64,000 bases of DNA from Morinoia aosen (lineage: Eukaryota > Arthropoda > Malacostraca > Amphipoda > Talitridae). The notes under the pieces are model-generated. The model was not told the DNA's origin. It ran no database searches and was given only the letters and a program-made list of their open reading frames with translations. Location of the stretch: contig CM059560.1 of assembly GCA_030386875.1 (NCBI GenBank), forward strand, positions 23,058,683 through 23,122,682. The letters run 5' to 3'. The position numbers and the translations under genes are program-made. Shown in pieces: positions 24,523 to 34,436 of this stretch (positions are counted from its first letter, which is position 1; the number at the start of each line of letters is the position of its first letter).

Positions 24523-26363
24523 CTAACTTTTGACTCGCACTAAGTAAACGTGTCGAGCAGAGCTAGTAGAGGCGGAGGGACTCCGAACGTGTAGCGACCT
24601 CAATATTATCTTTGCCAAGTTTTACTTAAGTAATCACCTTGCTTTGGCGGAAACAATAGTTTAGTTCTGAACACTGCAAAATGATGCTCATCGTATTCAT
24701 TTGATGAGAATGTCAAAAATTGTTTTTAATTCTTTTACGGACAATGTTTTTGTCTAAGGTCAGATCTTTGTTTTTTCTCGATAGGTTTTAGCATCAATTC
24801 AAATTGAATATTGAATTGTCAACTTAAATTTAATATTCAACTTCAATTAGAGAACTTTGACTCGGATATACTAGTTATGCGGCTCATGCGCGAAATATCT
24901 CGTGGGACGCTCAGAATTCTAGAAAATCTTGCACGAAATACCTCTGGTTAGAAAAAAATCTTCTCGCTGACTCACATTACTTGCTCAAGTATATTGATTG
25001 TGCAGCGGTGGGGAATTTACCTGTGGTTCTTTTTATTACAGTGTCTCTTGCACAAAATCTGAACGCAAAATCACATGGATGCTGTCATAGCTGGAACACG
25101 TTTGTTCATGCACCATCATGGGATGCGTGCGTGGCTGTATTTCTTACTTTATCGTTTAATTCGCATGCATTTTTTTCTTCACAGGTGAGTACCGTCAGAC
25201 GCACGCAGCACACGCGATGGGAATGCGTGAGTACATAATTAGGCTAACCTTGGTCAAATTGATAGACAATGTACAGATTGGTGTGTTGGAGAGAGCAGAG
25301 CCTTCGCTGTCTCACTTTCCGGCGGAGCGCCTTCCGCGTTTGTTGATATTTATTCCCAGTTGAACATTGTCGTTTTGTCATCCACTTCCTCGCTTGTGCG
25401 GAGTGCTTCCTCTCTTTTGTGTCACAGATGTTGTGCTCAGCAAGTGGCATAGAATGTAATTCTCCTGTTCGTGCTGTGACTGATTCTCATGTTGTGATCC
25501 TATTATATAATGTAGTTATACCACCGCTTCGGTATCATATGTTGATTTTCTAGGTCGGACTGAACATTTCTGTATCCTCATCTCATCAATCATGAAGTAT
25601 ATTCTTTCGTTAATCCCACGTTCATTTCTTTTCATTGGAATATTTAGTATGCTGCCGCCAACATATATTAAAACTGAAAGTATGTAAACTGTTTTACAAT
25701 GGTTGATGTCTTTTACGATGATGAATATTAAATAATTTGGATTTTTTATTGGTAAGGGAACGGTGAACTTGTTTCGTGCCTTGAGATGTCCATTAATTTC
25801 ATCACAAAAATCTCGCATTTTTTCATCGCGAATGGGAATTGATACTCTCGAGATGATTGAAATTTACTACTAAAGGATTAACGTGATGTACATAATATTT
25901 TCATTTGATACAGCACGTTCTCTGTCACGCTACAACCCGAGAGTTACGTAACCGAGCGCCGGTAATGAGTCAAAGTGAATCAGGATACTCAGCTCTATGA
26001 GAGTTGCCGCAAATGATTGGCAGGAGCGGGCTGGAGCGCCTTGAACACTCAGTAGAAAAGTCGTACTTTGTTGGCTGTCAAGCACATCAGCACCGTTACG
26101 ATCACAGGGAGTCTTCATGGGATTTCCAGACTGACTTTTCATCCACTGATTTTGAGTGAATAAGAAGGTTTTAGTGCAACAGCCCACGTGCAATGAGTTA
26201 GCAACGTCGAGTCAAATAACCCCTCCTGGCTCAGATGAAAGCCAGGGTCCTAGTGCCACCCTCTGTTATGTTAACAGAACCTGGCGGTTTGAAGGCAACC
26301 GCTTGAATCGAATGCAGTCATTTCAACGTTTGGGAAAATATCTAAATCGTCCTAACGTTCATG
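24523..26363. other. No gene recognised
   Basis: Includes an AT-rich stretch at 24,790-24,850 with several short palindromes. ORFs at 25516-25818 (-) and 25930-26193 (-) have no recognisable domain. Confidence 0.5.
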
Positions 26364-26366
26364 TAA

Positions 26367-26520
26367 GGCAGCCCTCCCACTGATGCGATTCGATGTGATG
26401 CGATTCGCCTCAGTTGTCGGTGAGCTAGCCAACACAATGCTATTCCTACGGTGCTACAAATGAACCGTGCGATTTCGCAAGGCGTCGCACCAGTCACATC
26501 GCATCCGAGGGTGGGCTGCC
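26367..26520. mobile_element. Harbinger-like MITE (154 bp)
   Basis: Inverted ends GGCAGCCCTCCC and GGCAGCCCACCC (read inward) are flanked by TAA at 26364-26366 and 26521-26523. The arms extend further inward with GATGCGAT repeats. A 3-bp TWA duplication and GGC-type termini fit PIF/Harbinger MITEs. It has no coding capacity. The family assignment rests only on the termini. Confidence 0.7.
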
Positions 26521-26523
26521 TAA

Positions 26524-29500
26524 ATATGCCTAAATAAATTAACAACCTATAAATGAATTTCCATCACGAAAATCAAATGTCAAGTCCTAACAGTATGAAT
26601 AAAAGAAATAGAGGTCTGAAGATGTCTTGAATGGAGGTTACTGGAGACTTGGAAGGCTTGGAGAAATACGCAAACTTGACACTTCGTGAATGGGACATTG
26701 CCGTCGTATGAGGAAGCCTCATTCTGAGGGAAGGCTTACAGAATATTTGTGGTATGAGTGTAGATGAAATCGTCGAAAAATTGTGACGAATTATATCTTC
26801 AAGTACCATCGACGCTGTTCATTTTGCAGAGTCGCAGTGAATACAAAGGCATATCCAACACTTGTTCCGTAGCGCAGAAATGATCATAAGTATATTCGAG
26901 ATGTGAAAAGTATCAACCACAGAAATATGCGCTTAATTATGTATGTTCTGATAATGTCAATGTTTTGAGCATTCAAACCGATAAGAAAGTGACGCTTTCT
27001 ATAATGTTAAACCTTGCATTTTTGTAAAATATCCTATTCAATGAAAGTCGTTCTACTAAAATTTTCAGTTTATATGCCTTTGTAATTCTTTCGTAATGAA
27101 AAATAAATTGTAATCGAATGCACTACGATAAAAATAATTCTGTTCACCAGAGTCGGAGCAGGTTTAAAATTCAAATGTTAGAATTTTTATGTACCATACA
27201 TTGTCTGACGTAGTGAAGTGAAATCTGGCCGTGCGACTGTCTGAGAACTTCATTCGAGACTTAGTACAATATTATTGGGGCTTTTAATACCGACATTTGT
27301 TCTTTTTTCTCTTTCAGCGAGTATTCGTTTGCAATAGCTACACCTTTCCATGTGTAATACGATACTTAATCAGTTACTTTCTAAAAAGTTATTTGATGTG
27401 CTTTTATAAAGAATATAAATTATTTTTCGATTTGCTCTAGATAACCGTGGAAAAATTTGTGATGGTCGTCAACATGTGAAAAACATTTTATCTGAGACTT
27501 TCTATGCCTAAGCAAGCGGCCAAGTTTTGCTGCACACACACAATTGATGCTATTGACAACTAAAGCTATAATTTGATGCAATCTTTGACGAGGATTTCCA
27601 AATGTACGCACGCGATGTGGCTTGTTATGGGCCGCCTTGGTTGACATGCTTTCTTCCCTTACCGTCTCTTATTTTTTTACCTGAAGGTAATCAAAATAAA
27701 ATGCTTCATTCCGCCTTGTTTCCTTGGAGACGGATTTATTTTACGGTTTCAGCTGCCAATGTTTTTCTGTTTATTCTGTGCTATAAATTACAATTTTGTT
27801 CGACCAGATATAGTGTTGGTTAACCATGCTTCATCAAATTTCATAGATTTTCATCAATCTTAATTTTTAGTTTCCCTCTGAGAACTAAATAAAATGCTGG
27901 CAGCATGACGTTCATTGCAATTCATCGCTAAAAACCTAATGAAACTAAAATTACCATCTCAAAAAAATGGGAATTGAAGCGAAAATATAATAATGCAGTT
28001 CATGTACGAGATTATCCTAGTTATTGGGGGTCGTTTTACCTTTTTCTAATTTTTTTAGCTTCATACTTCTGACCGAACGTTACTCACACCTTCGCAACTC
28101 GATGGCTAATATTTCGTGGTAGATTCCAATGACAGAGCCAGTTTCGAGTATTGGTGATTCATTTCCGTCTCTTTAGCCATTCATTATTATAGATCTCGTT
28201 CTGTTCAGTGTATTCTGACATTCTTGGTAAGCATTACAAGTGTTCCGCGTGCTGTGTACGTGTAGAGCTAAGTTATTTGCCTGATGCAACTCATTTGAAC
28301 AGAATTGAGATAAAATAAGCTTCGTTCGGAGAGTACAGCACTTTGAATTGCTGTTATGAGCAGTGCGCGCTGTAATGCATTATTGCACGTGCCTGTGTTG
28401 CCAGGTGACCGTGTGTCAAGAGCGCACAGTGGACGGCACAGCGCGTTATTAACGTAACACAACATACCTCACCAAATGGGTGCAATTTGAAATTTTGCTA
28501 TAGGATTATCAGCTGTTCGACCTATTATGATGCGTGGACTTTTTTTCAAGGGAAATTTTTCTTAGTTGGTTGCATTAAAATCGTTTTCTATTCTGTGCTG
28601 AAGGACGCGCATGTCGTATAGCGTAGATTGGATGTCATGTGTCAGTGTTTTGAATATGCAAATGAGCCTGGCATAATATCACGCTTGGCTTTTCATTGCT
28701 GGGAAATGAGGTTTCGTAGAGAATGCGTTCATCATCTCACCAAGACTTCATGTTGGTTAGAAAACAGTGGCACTCTGTTGAAGGCAGGTGCTCTGCAATA
28801 ATATTCGTACATATGTATGCTGTTCGTGTGAAATAGTTGTGCTTACTGGAGGTGACCGGCCGTCCGGATGCAGCGCTGACATCACCCGTCCGTATTCCGG
28901 GAACTGTTCTGTTCCGGGAAACGAAACCGAGCAATCGCTGCTGCCACCGCTGCTGCCACCATGCTCTCTCTCCCTCCCTCTCTTTCTATCACTCCGTCTT
29001 TCTCAAGGTTATTGCGCTCCCTGAGTTGTCGTTAGCGGGCGAAATGAACTTGGCTCGTTTCAATTGGCGCACAGATGTCAAGTATAGGATGCAACGCATT
29101 GGCTCCGTGCGCTTCGTTTGTCTTCAATTCTGATGTTTGGAAAACAACTTGGTTTACTATTATAAAGATGGTGCCTCTTTGAATATAATAACAGTAACTC
29201 AACTCGTAGTAAAAACCTCAGCTTCTTTCATCACGTCAGTCACCCACGTCAGGTAAATAATCAAACGGGACTGTCCTCTCAGACACACGTGTTTTGGATA
29301 TTTGTCATTTAATTAAAGGACAGCTACAATTACCGAGTTATGAAAATAATTTGCCAAATTTGGTTGTCCATAGTTCAAAAAATATGCTTTTTTATATTGC
29401 AACGAACAACGAGAACAACGAACAACTCCAACGGTCATGTTGTCGGTTAAGTCGTAAACTTCAGTTTTTTTTCTGACACGTCAAGGAGATCATGATTAAA

Positions 29501-29524
29501 CATTATACAATTGATTTTATGAAA
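26524..29524. other. No gene recognised
   Basis: Mostly AT-rich. A more GC-rich, pyrimidine-rich patch lies at about 28,850-29,100 (ORFs 28788-29024 and 28837-29133, +), again without a recognisable domain. Confidence 0.5.
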
Positions 29525-29537
29525 GAGTATTTCTTCT
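29525..29537. repeat. Target-site duplication of PLE-1 (left)
   Basis: The 13-bp sequence gagtatttcttct is repeated exactly at 31348-31360, on the other side of the Penelope-like element. Confidence 0.85.
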
Positions 29538-29630
29538 AATAAAAAAGAGAGAACCAGGAAAATGGTATAAAACATTTTTCATTAAAATGTATTCTTGAGA
29601 CTGTGAAAAGACTCGTAAAAAATAGGACGT
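29538..29630 (+). repeat. Inverted copy of PLE-1 5' end
   Basis: Near-perfect reverse complement of 31228-31318, covering the first codons of the visible ORF. Identity stops after ggacgt, where the sequence switches to the 3'-terminal ttcgagcc of the element. The six bases at the switch are shared by both partners. Confidence 0.88.
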
Positions 29631-29653
29631 TTCGAGCCTTCGCTCATCATCAG
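29617..29653 (-). ncRNA. Hammerhead-ribozyme-like motif of PLE-1
   Basis: Read on the minus strand: CTGATGA (29653-29647), one extra T, stem II arms GAGC and GCTC around GAAG, then GAAA and CGTCC. PLEs are known to carry hammerhead motifs in their terminal repeats. The partner strand of stem III is absent because the inverted 5' copy starts there, so this copy is probably inactive. The extra base before stem II departs from the textbook core. Confidence 0.5.
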
Positions 29654-29725
29654 CAATAGGTACAAATTCGAACAAAAAGTCATCTGTAAAATACAAAAAG
29701 AAAACAACTCAATAAATGCATGACA

Positions 29726-31251
29726 TTACTTATTGACTAGGGATAAAGGAAATGAGCTAAGATGATTATTTAAAACAGGTTTTTTTAACCCGTCTCCACA
29801 TGGCCGACCTACCGGGAGGTTTGAAGAAAATGGGTCAACTGTGCAATTTACTGTACATTCATTAATCATGTTAGAAGTTTCATTGGGGGTTCATTGTAAA
29901 ACTAAAGAGAGAGAGTTGCTTTTTCTGTCAGTGGGGAGAAAAATGCTGCTACCCCAACAAAAATCTATGAAATTTGAGTTTTTATTTTGGTAAAATACAA
30001 AAAACATAAATCAGAAATTCACTGGCCATTTTTTATTTATTGCACTTCCATGTTTTTTTATGATGCATTTTCATAGAATCTGAGTTGCTGAATCTTGTGG
30101 TATGTGAATTTTTTTTTTCAGGTCCAATAGTTCCGGAGTTATGTGCATTATATGTAAAACAGTTTTTATTTTTTAGTTCATTTTGTGTATAGGCTGTTAT
30201 CAAGCAGTTTCATTGCTTGTAAAGTGTTTGATACGCATCAAGCTTTTCCTCCCGAATACAATGGTGGTATTATTATTTGCCTAGGAGTAAATCTGTGGAT
30301 TTGGACTCCCATTTTTGGAACAAAAAACATCAAAAAATAAAAATGATGGCGACCTTCTAAGAGGCAGAGTGTGTGCTGGTATGCCTCAGCTACACTGCTG
30401 GCCTTCTAAGAGGTTGTGCAGCGCCAGTAGCTACACTCCTGACTGAGCAAAAGAATTCATACAGATTTGAGCTTATTACCTCTCCTTCCATGTTCCCCCC
30501 ACCTAATTTTACCTTACACCAATGAATAGCGCTCAACGAGACGCTTAAGATCATATATGGCAACCCTAGGTTTGCTGATATGAAACATGTACTAACTTTG
30601 CCGACCTTCTAAGAGTCCAGGACGTGGCAACGGGTTAAAAATGAACAGAGACTCTAAAATCCGCAATTCTGAACACAACTTTGCCCTGGCTATGACTTAA
30701 AAGCTATTTTTATTGACTGCTGTGTCGCATTCAAAAGCGTGATTACGGATGGCTGAGTTAGATGGGCTTGCTAAAATGTTTCCCGTCCGGTAGCTCCTAC
30801 CTTGATGCTCGGCAATCCTACATCCCAGAGTACGGGTAGTCATGCCCACATACTCAGATGCACAAAGTGCACAACTATATTTGTATATTAGGGATGCCTT
30901 CATCTCAGTAGGAAGTCTATCCTTGAATCTAAAAAATGATTCAATTTTGTGATTATTGACCAATTTTATTCTAAATTTTACATTACTGAAATATTTTTGT
31001 AGTAGCTCCAGTATTTGTTTTTTCATTAATTCTGATTGAGGACCAAAGTAAGGGAAACACAGAGAGAGCGTTCGTACAGAGTCTGCTGCTTGTTGAAAGC
31101 CCGGAACATTTGCATATTTCTTATCTAAAAATTTCCTAATTTGAGAATCAACAAAACCACTAGAAAAGCCATTATTCCTAAAAAATACTTTCAAAAAGGA
31201 ATATTCCTCGTGTAGAAACCGATACGTCCTATTTTTTACGAGTCTTTTCAC
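29726..31251 (-). pseudogene. Penelope-like RT C-terminus with GIY-YIG endonuclease (broken)
   Basis: The 184-codon open segment (30697-31251) covers the end of the RT region (LCFPYFGPQSE, residues 64-74) and the GIY-YIG endonuclease that PLEs use for target cleavage. Visible endonuclease features are LIYKY (121-125), the CxxC pair C127/C130, YVG (134-136), R140, the EH pair at 148-149, and H171/C175. A stop codon TAA at 30697-30699 sits where the reading frame otherwise continues as VIARAKLCSELRILESLFI, matching the conserved end of the family. The MITE then interrupts the frame at TTAA. On the far side the frame resumes with KPVLN and ends at a natural stop at 29726-29728. The start at 31251 is simply the first ATG after truncation, not a real start. 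Confidence 0.88.
29789..30634 (+). mobile_element. piggyBac-like MITE, copy 2 (846 bp), nested in PLE-1
   Basis: TTAA at 29785-29788 and 30635-30638 flanks termini CCCGTCTCCACATGG and, inward from the right, CCCGTTGCCACGTCC. It matches the element at 2269-3109 over its whole length in the opposite orientation. Its termini are closer to each other than those of copy 1. It inserted into the PLE after the PLE arrived. Confidence 0.88.
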
Positions 31252-31347
31252 AGTCTCAAGAATACATTTTAATGAAAAATGTTTTATACCATTTTCCTGG
31301 TTCTCTCTTTTTTATTGAAAATTCGAAAACACCGAAGTAGCTGCTTC

Positions 31348-31360
31348 GAGTATTTCTTCT
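31348..31360. repeat. Target-site duplication of PLE-1 (right)
   Basis: Exact second copy of the 13-bp flank at 29525-29537. Confidence 0.85.
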
Positions 31361-32345
31361 TTTCTGTGTTTTTCTGTGTGACTTTTCTTTCCGAGATGTC
31401 TCCCCTCTCTTTTTTTTATGGAGAAAGCTCATTGTAACGCTAGTGCATCAGCGCCGCCACCGTCAGACGCAACTTTTTCATCTGCTGTGTGTTGCCTCGA
31501 TATTTGCATCATTTGGTGTAGCACGGTTCTGCTCTGCATTGACTTGCGAATGTATTAGTTTTAACAATGCATCAAATTGAGGTTAACTTATATCAACAAA
31601 AAAGCTGTAATTTTGAGAAAGACAATATTACATACTAAATTAATACATAGACGATATTATATACTAAATTAATACATGAAACGAGAGTTTTTATTAAATT
31701 TTTATAATCAGGGGAAAATTTATAAAATTTCTTTACATACGTTTTTTATTTTATAATTGATCTTATCAGCCAAACTATACAAACTAGAAGGCCAATAAGA
31801 GCTCTACTGGAACAGTCTCTTGAATAAAAAATTTCCTTAACAAACTCACTGTACGGATTAAATTTTCTTCAACATTTTACTGCATGATAGAATCGTCAGC
31901 ATTTCTGTCGAATGTAATTTTTTCTGATTCGCACGAGTATTTTTGAAGTAAGCGACTCCGTCTTGCTATCGCGTGTTATTGAGCTGGATGTGTGCCTCTC
32001 CGTGGAATGTTTTGATGCGACATTCGCGGCTCCAATTATGCCTTTGAAATGCCAAGACGTCGGCTGACTGCATGAATTTTAATGCAAATCCAGGGCTTGA
32101 TTTGGATTCGGCTGTCGTGTTCTGTGCTTTTGATATGTTTTGTATCGTCGCTCTTGCTTTGCATTACTTTTTATTCGAGGCTGCGTTAAGGAACTCAATA
32201 AAACTATTGGAGAATTTTCTTGCAGCGCTGTTTTCTATAGTGAGATTCAACTTAGCCAAGTTGTGAGCATGAATGTATTGGGGATCGGCATGGCGGTCAT
32301 TGAGCTACGTGCGACTCAAACTCTTTCCTTCCTCTTGCCTTGGAT
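31361..32345. other. No gene recognised
   Basis: AT-rich sequence without recognisable domain or repeat copy. Confidence 0.5.
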
Positions 32346-32357
32346 TACTGCTAGCGG

Positions 32358-32715
32358 GACCCCTCAGGGGGATACAACTATTGTATCTATGGGAATTGGC
32401 GCTCCCAGGGGGACTATGTGAGGGCCTGAGCTAAAGGTTAGGTAGGCTTCCTTTTTGTTGTAATAAAATAGGTTTTTGTTTTGTTACGGACCATCTTTTT
32501 CGGTTCACTGCTGTCCTGTTATTCAGCACCTACTACTTTCTTCTTCAACTTTTTTCTTGTTTCATGAACTTCTTTCCTAGCTTACTGTTTCTGTGCACCT
32601 TGTGCATAGATTCCGCGTTCCCTCAACTCCATACTAAATGGTGCCTTCCTCTTTCCTCTCTTGGAACGTCATTGTCGTGGTTAAGGGAGGCTAAAACTTT
32701 CTTATATAATAAAAA
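32358..32715 (+). repeat. SINE-A copy 12, with target duplication
   Basis: Near-consensus short-form copy with intact head hairpins. The 12-bp duplication is tactgctagcgg (32346-32357) and tactactagcgg (32716-32727), one mismatch. The tail cttatataataaaaa matches the (TAA)n sub-lineage of copy 4. Confidence 0.93.
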
Positions 32716-32727
32716 TACTACTAGCGG

Positions 32728-34056
32728 TATTTGAGTGCAGGGTGCGAGTTGCCCAAGTCTTTCATAACATAAATTATTTTGTCGGATTTTAGTATTTACA
32801 ACTGCCTGCAAACGAGAAAGGATGATATTTTCAATTTTACCCACAGAACAAATTGTTCACTGCAATTGGAATTAACTATTTCCTCTATAATATATTGTAG
32901 TTGTAAAATTTTTGTTCCATCGAAATAGCTTCACGAAAATTGCCCATTTCAACACATTTTTATCAAGTGTGTCAATTCCAAATACCTGTTGCTTTGCTGA
33001 TCTTCAGTGTACTAGATGACCTCATGTAAATATTTACAAAAAAAATATTTGCCTCCGCTTATTATAAAATTCGAAGCGTCTAACTTGATGGCAAACGTGT
33101 GTTATTTATCTGGAAATCCTTTCCACTCTCACCTCAAAATTTGGATGTTGGTTCAAACAGTACCTCTTACTGATCACTTCTTGTTGAGGACAACAAGAGG
33201 AAATTTTTTGACATGAGTCAGGTTTTCACCGCCATATCGCTCGCCTAACCAACTTTTACAGTTTAGTCATGAATATGAACCGAGAAGCGGCAGTAGAATA
33301 ATTGTAATACTGTAATTGTAACGGGAAATTTTCAACAAAAACTGCTTTAGGAGAACATGAAAACAGCTTCATGGTAAAACAGACTGAATAAAATAAGTTA
33401 TTTCGAGACGCTAACTGCCATGTCAGATTATTGGAACTATCATGTAGCTAACGATTTTAAATTCTATTTAATTTCAATTACAATACGATTAATAGTTCTA
33501 AAACTCGTTTCAGAATAGCTTACCAACTAATTTCTTAATTTCGTTACACATAGCTTTATCTTCAGTCATCATTTTGTCAACGCTGGGCGAAAGGATTTTT
33601 TCAATTAAATTTTATTTACTACTGACGGTATAAACTACAGCGGTTGAATGATTTGCATGCACCATCGGTGGTGCACATGGCTGAGGTGTACGATTGAGCT
33701 GAACAAGGGTCGGTCGGGTGCTGGAGACGCGAGGCGCAGCACAGGCGGCGCTTTTATGAGGCGGAGTAAGGTGCTCGGGGTGCTCATTGTAAGACACCTG
33801 TGTTGCGCTTGTCAAAATTCAATTATTTTAATAATTCATAGAATTACTGTCGGAACGACGTAGGTCAAGTTCACCCAGTGCTAGAAAATTATTTTCTGGT
33901 TTATTTGTAGATCAATGAAACGCCCACAAGCAAGTTTTTGGCTGGTCCATTAGCCTAAATATTCTGGCTGATGTCAAGAGGGTACAAGACACCAAAGGTA
34001 CGTTTGAATTGATAGTCTTTTTAGAAACATCCAATCATGACGAGCAGATGTCACAT
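32728..34056. other. No gene recognised
   Basis: AT-rich. A small perfect hairpin (tgcacca/tggtgca with a tcgg loop) lies at 33658-33675 beside a GC-rich patch at 33,690-33,790. Confidence 0.5.
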
Positions 34057-34069
34057 TCCTCTTCGCGCG

Positions 34070-34423
34070 CCCCTCAGGGGGATACAACTATTGTGTCTAT
34101 GGGAATTAGCGCTCCCAGGGGGACTATGTAAGGGCCTGAGCTAAAGGTTAGGTAGGCTTTTTTTGTTAAAATAGAATAGGTTTTTGTTTTGTTACGGACC
34201 ATCTTTTTTCGGTTCACTGTTGTCCTGTTTTTCAGCACCTACTACTTTCTTCTTCAACTTTTTCTTGTTTCATGATCTTCTTTCTTAGCTTTTTGTTTCT
34301 GTGCCCTTTCTGCATAGATTCCGCGTTTCCTTAACTCCATACTAAATGGTGCCTTCTTCCTTCCTCTCTTTGGATAGCCTTTGTTGCGGATAGGGAGGCT
34401 CAAACTAACTAATAATCTAATCT
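34070..34423 (+). repeat. SINE-A copy 13, best-defined reference copy
   Basis: A perfect duplication, cctcttcgcgcg (34058-34069 and 34424-34435), fixes the ends, so the element begins cccctcagggggatacaac and ends aataatctaatct. From 5' to 3' the family shows a head that folds into three short hairpins, a gtgagggcc...gttaggtaggc segment, a T-rich ttttttcggttcactgctgtcc block with tttttcagcacc, a ttcttcaactt pyrimidine block, gcatagattccgcgtt, ccttaactccatactaaatgg, and gggaggct before the tail. A fixed 5' end, short duplications and a simple tandem tail indicate a SINE mobilised by a LINE. I could not find a convincing tRNA A/B-box pair, so the origin of the head is open. Confidence 0.93.
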
Positions 34424-34436
34424 CCTCTTCGCGCGC

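Larger units (their letters stand above)
29538..31347 (-). mobile_element. PLE-1: Penelope-like retroelement, 5'-truncated
   Basis: The element reads on the minus strand and keeps only the end of the reverse-transcriptase ORF, the GIY-YIG endonuclease, a short 3' UTR and a terminal hammerhead-like motif. An exact 13-bp target duplication flanks it. About 90 bp of its 5' end (31228-31318) is repeated in inverted orientation beyond its 3' end (29538-29630), a foldback arrangement known for PLEs. A piggyBac-like MITE (29789-30634) is nested in the coding region. Without the MITE it would be roughly 960 bp. It is defective. Confidence 0.88.

Noticed and set aside
2269..30634. The two MITE copies as ends of one giant 28-kb element
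   Set aside because: Each copy has its own TTAA duplication and its own inverted termini, and one lies inside a PLE coding region.
34200..34215. ggttcactgct in SINE-A as a pol III B box
   Set aside because: Only weak similarity to the B-box consensus and no convincing A box upstream; not enough to claim a tRNA origin.
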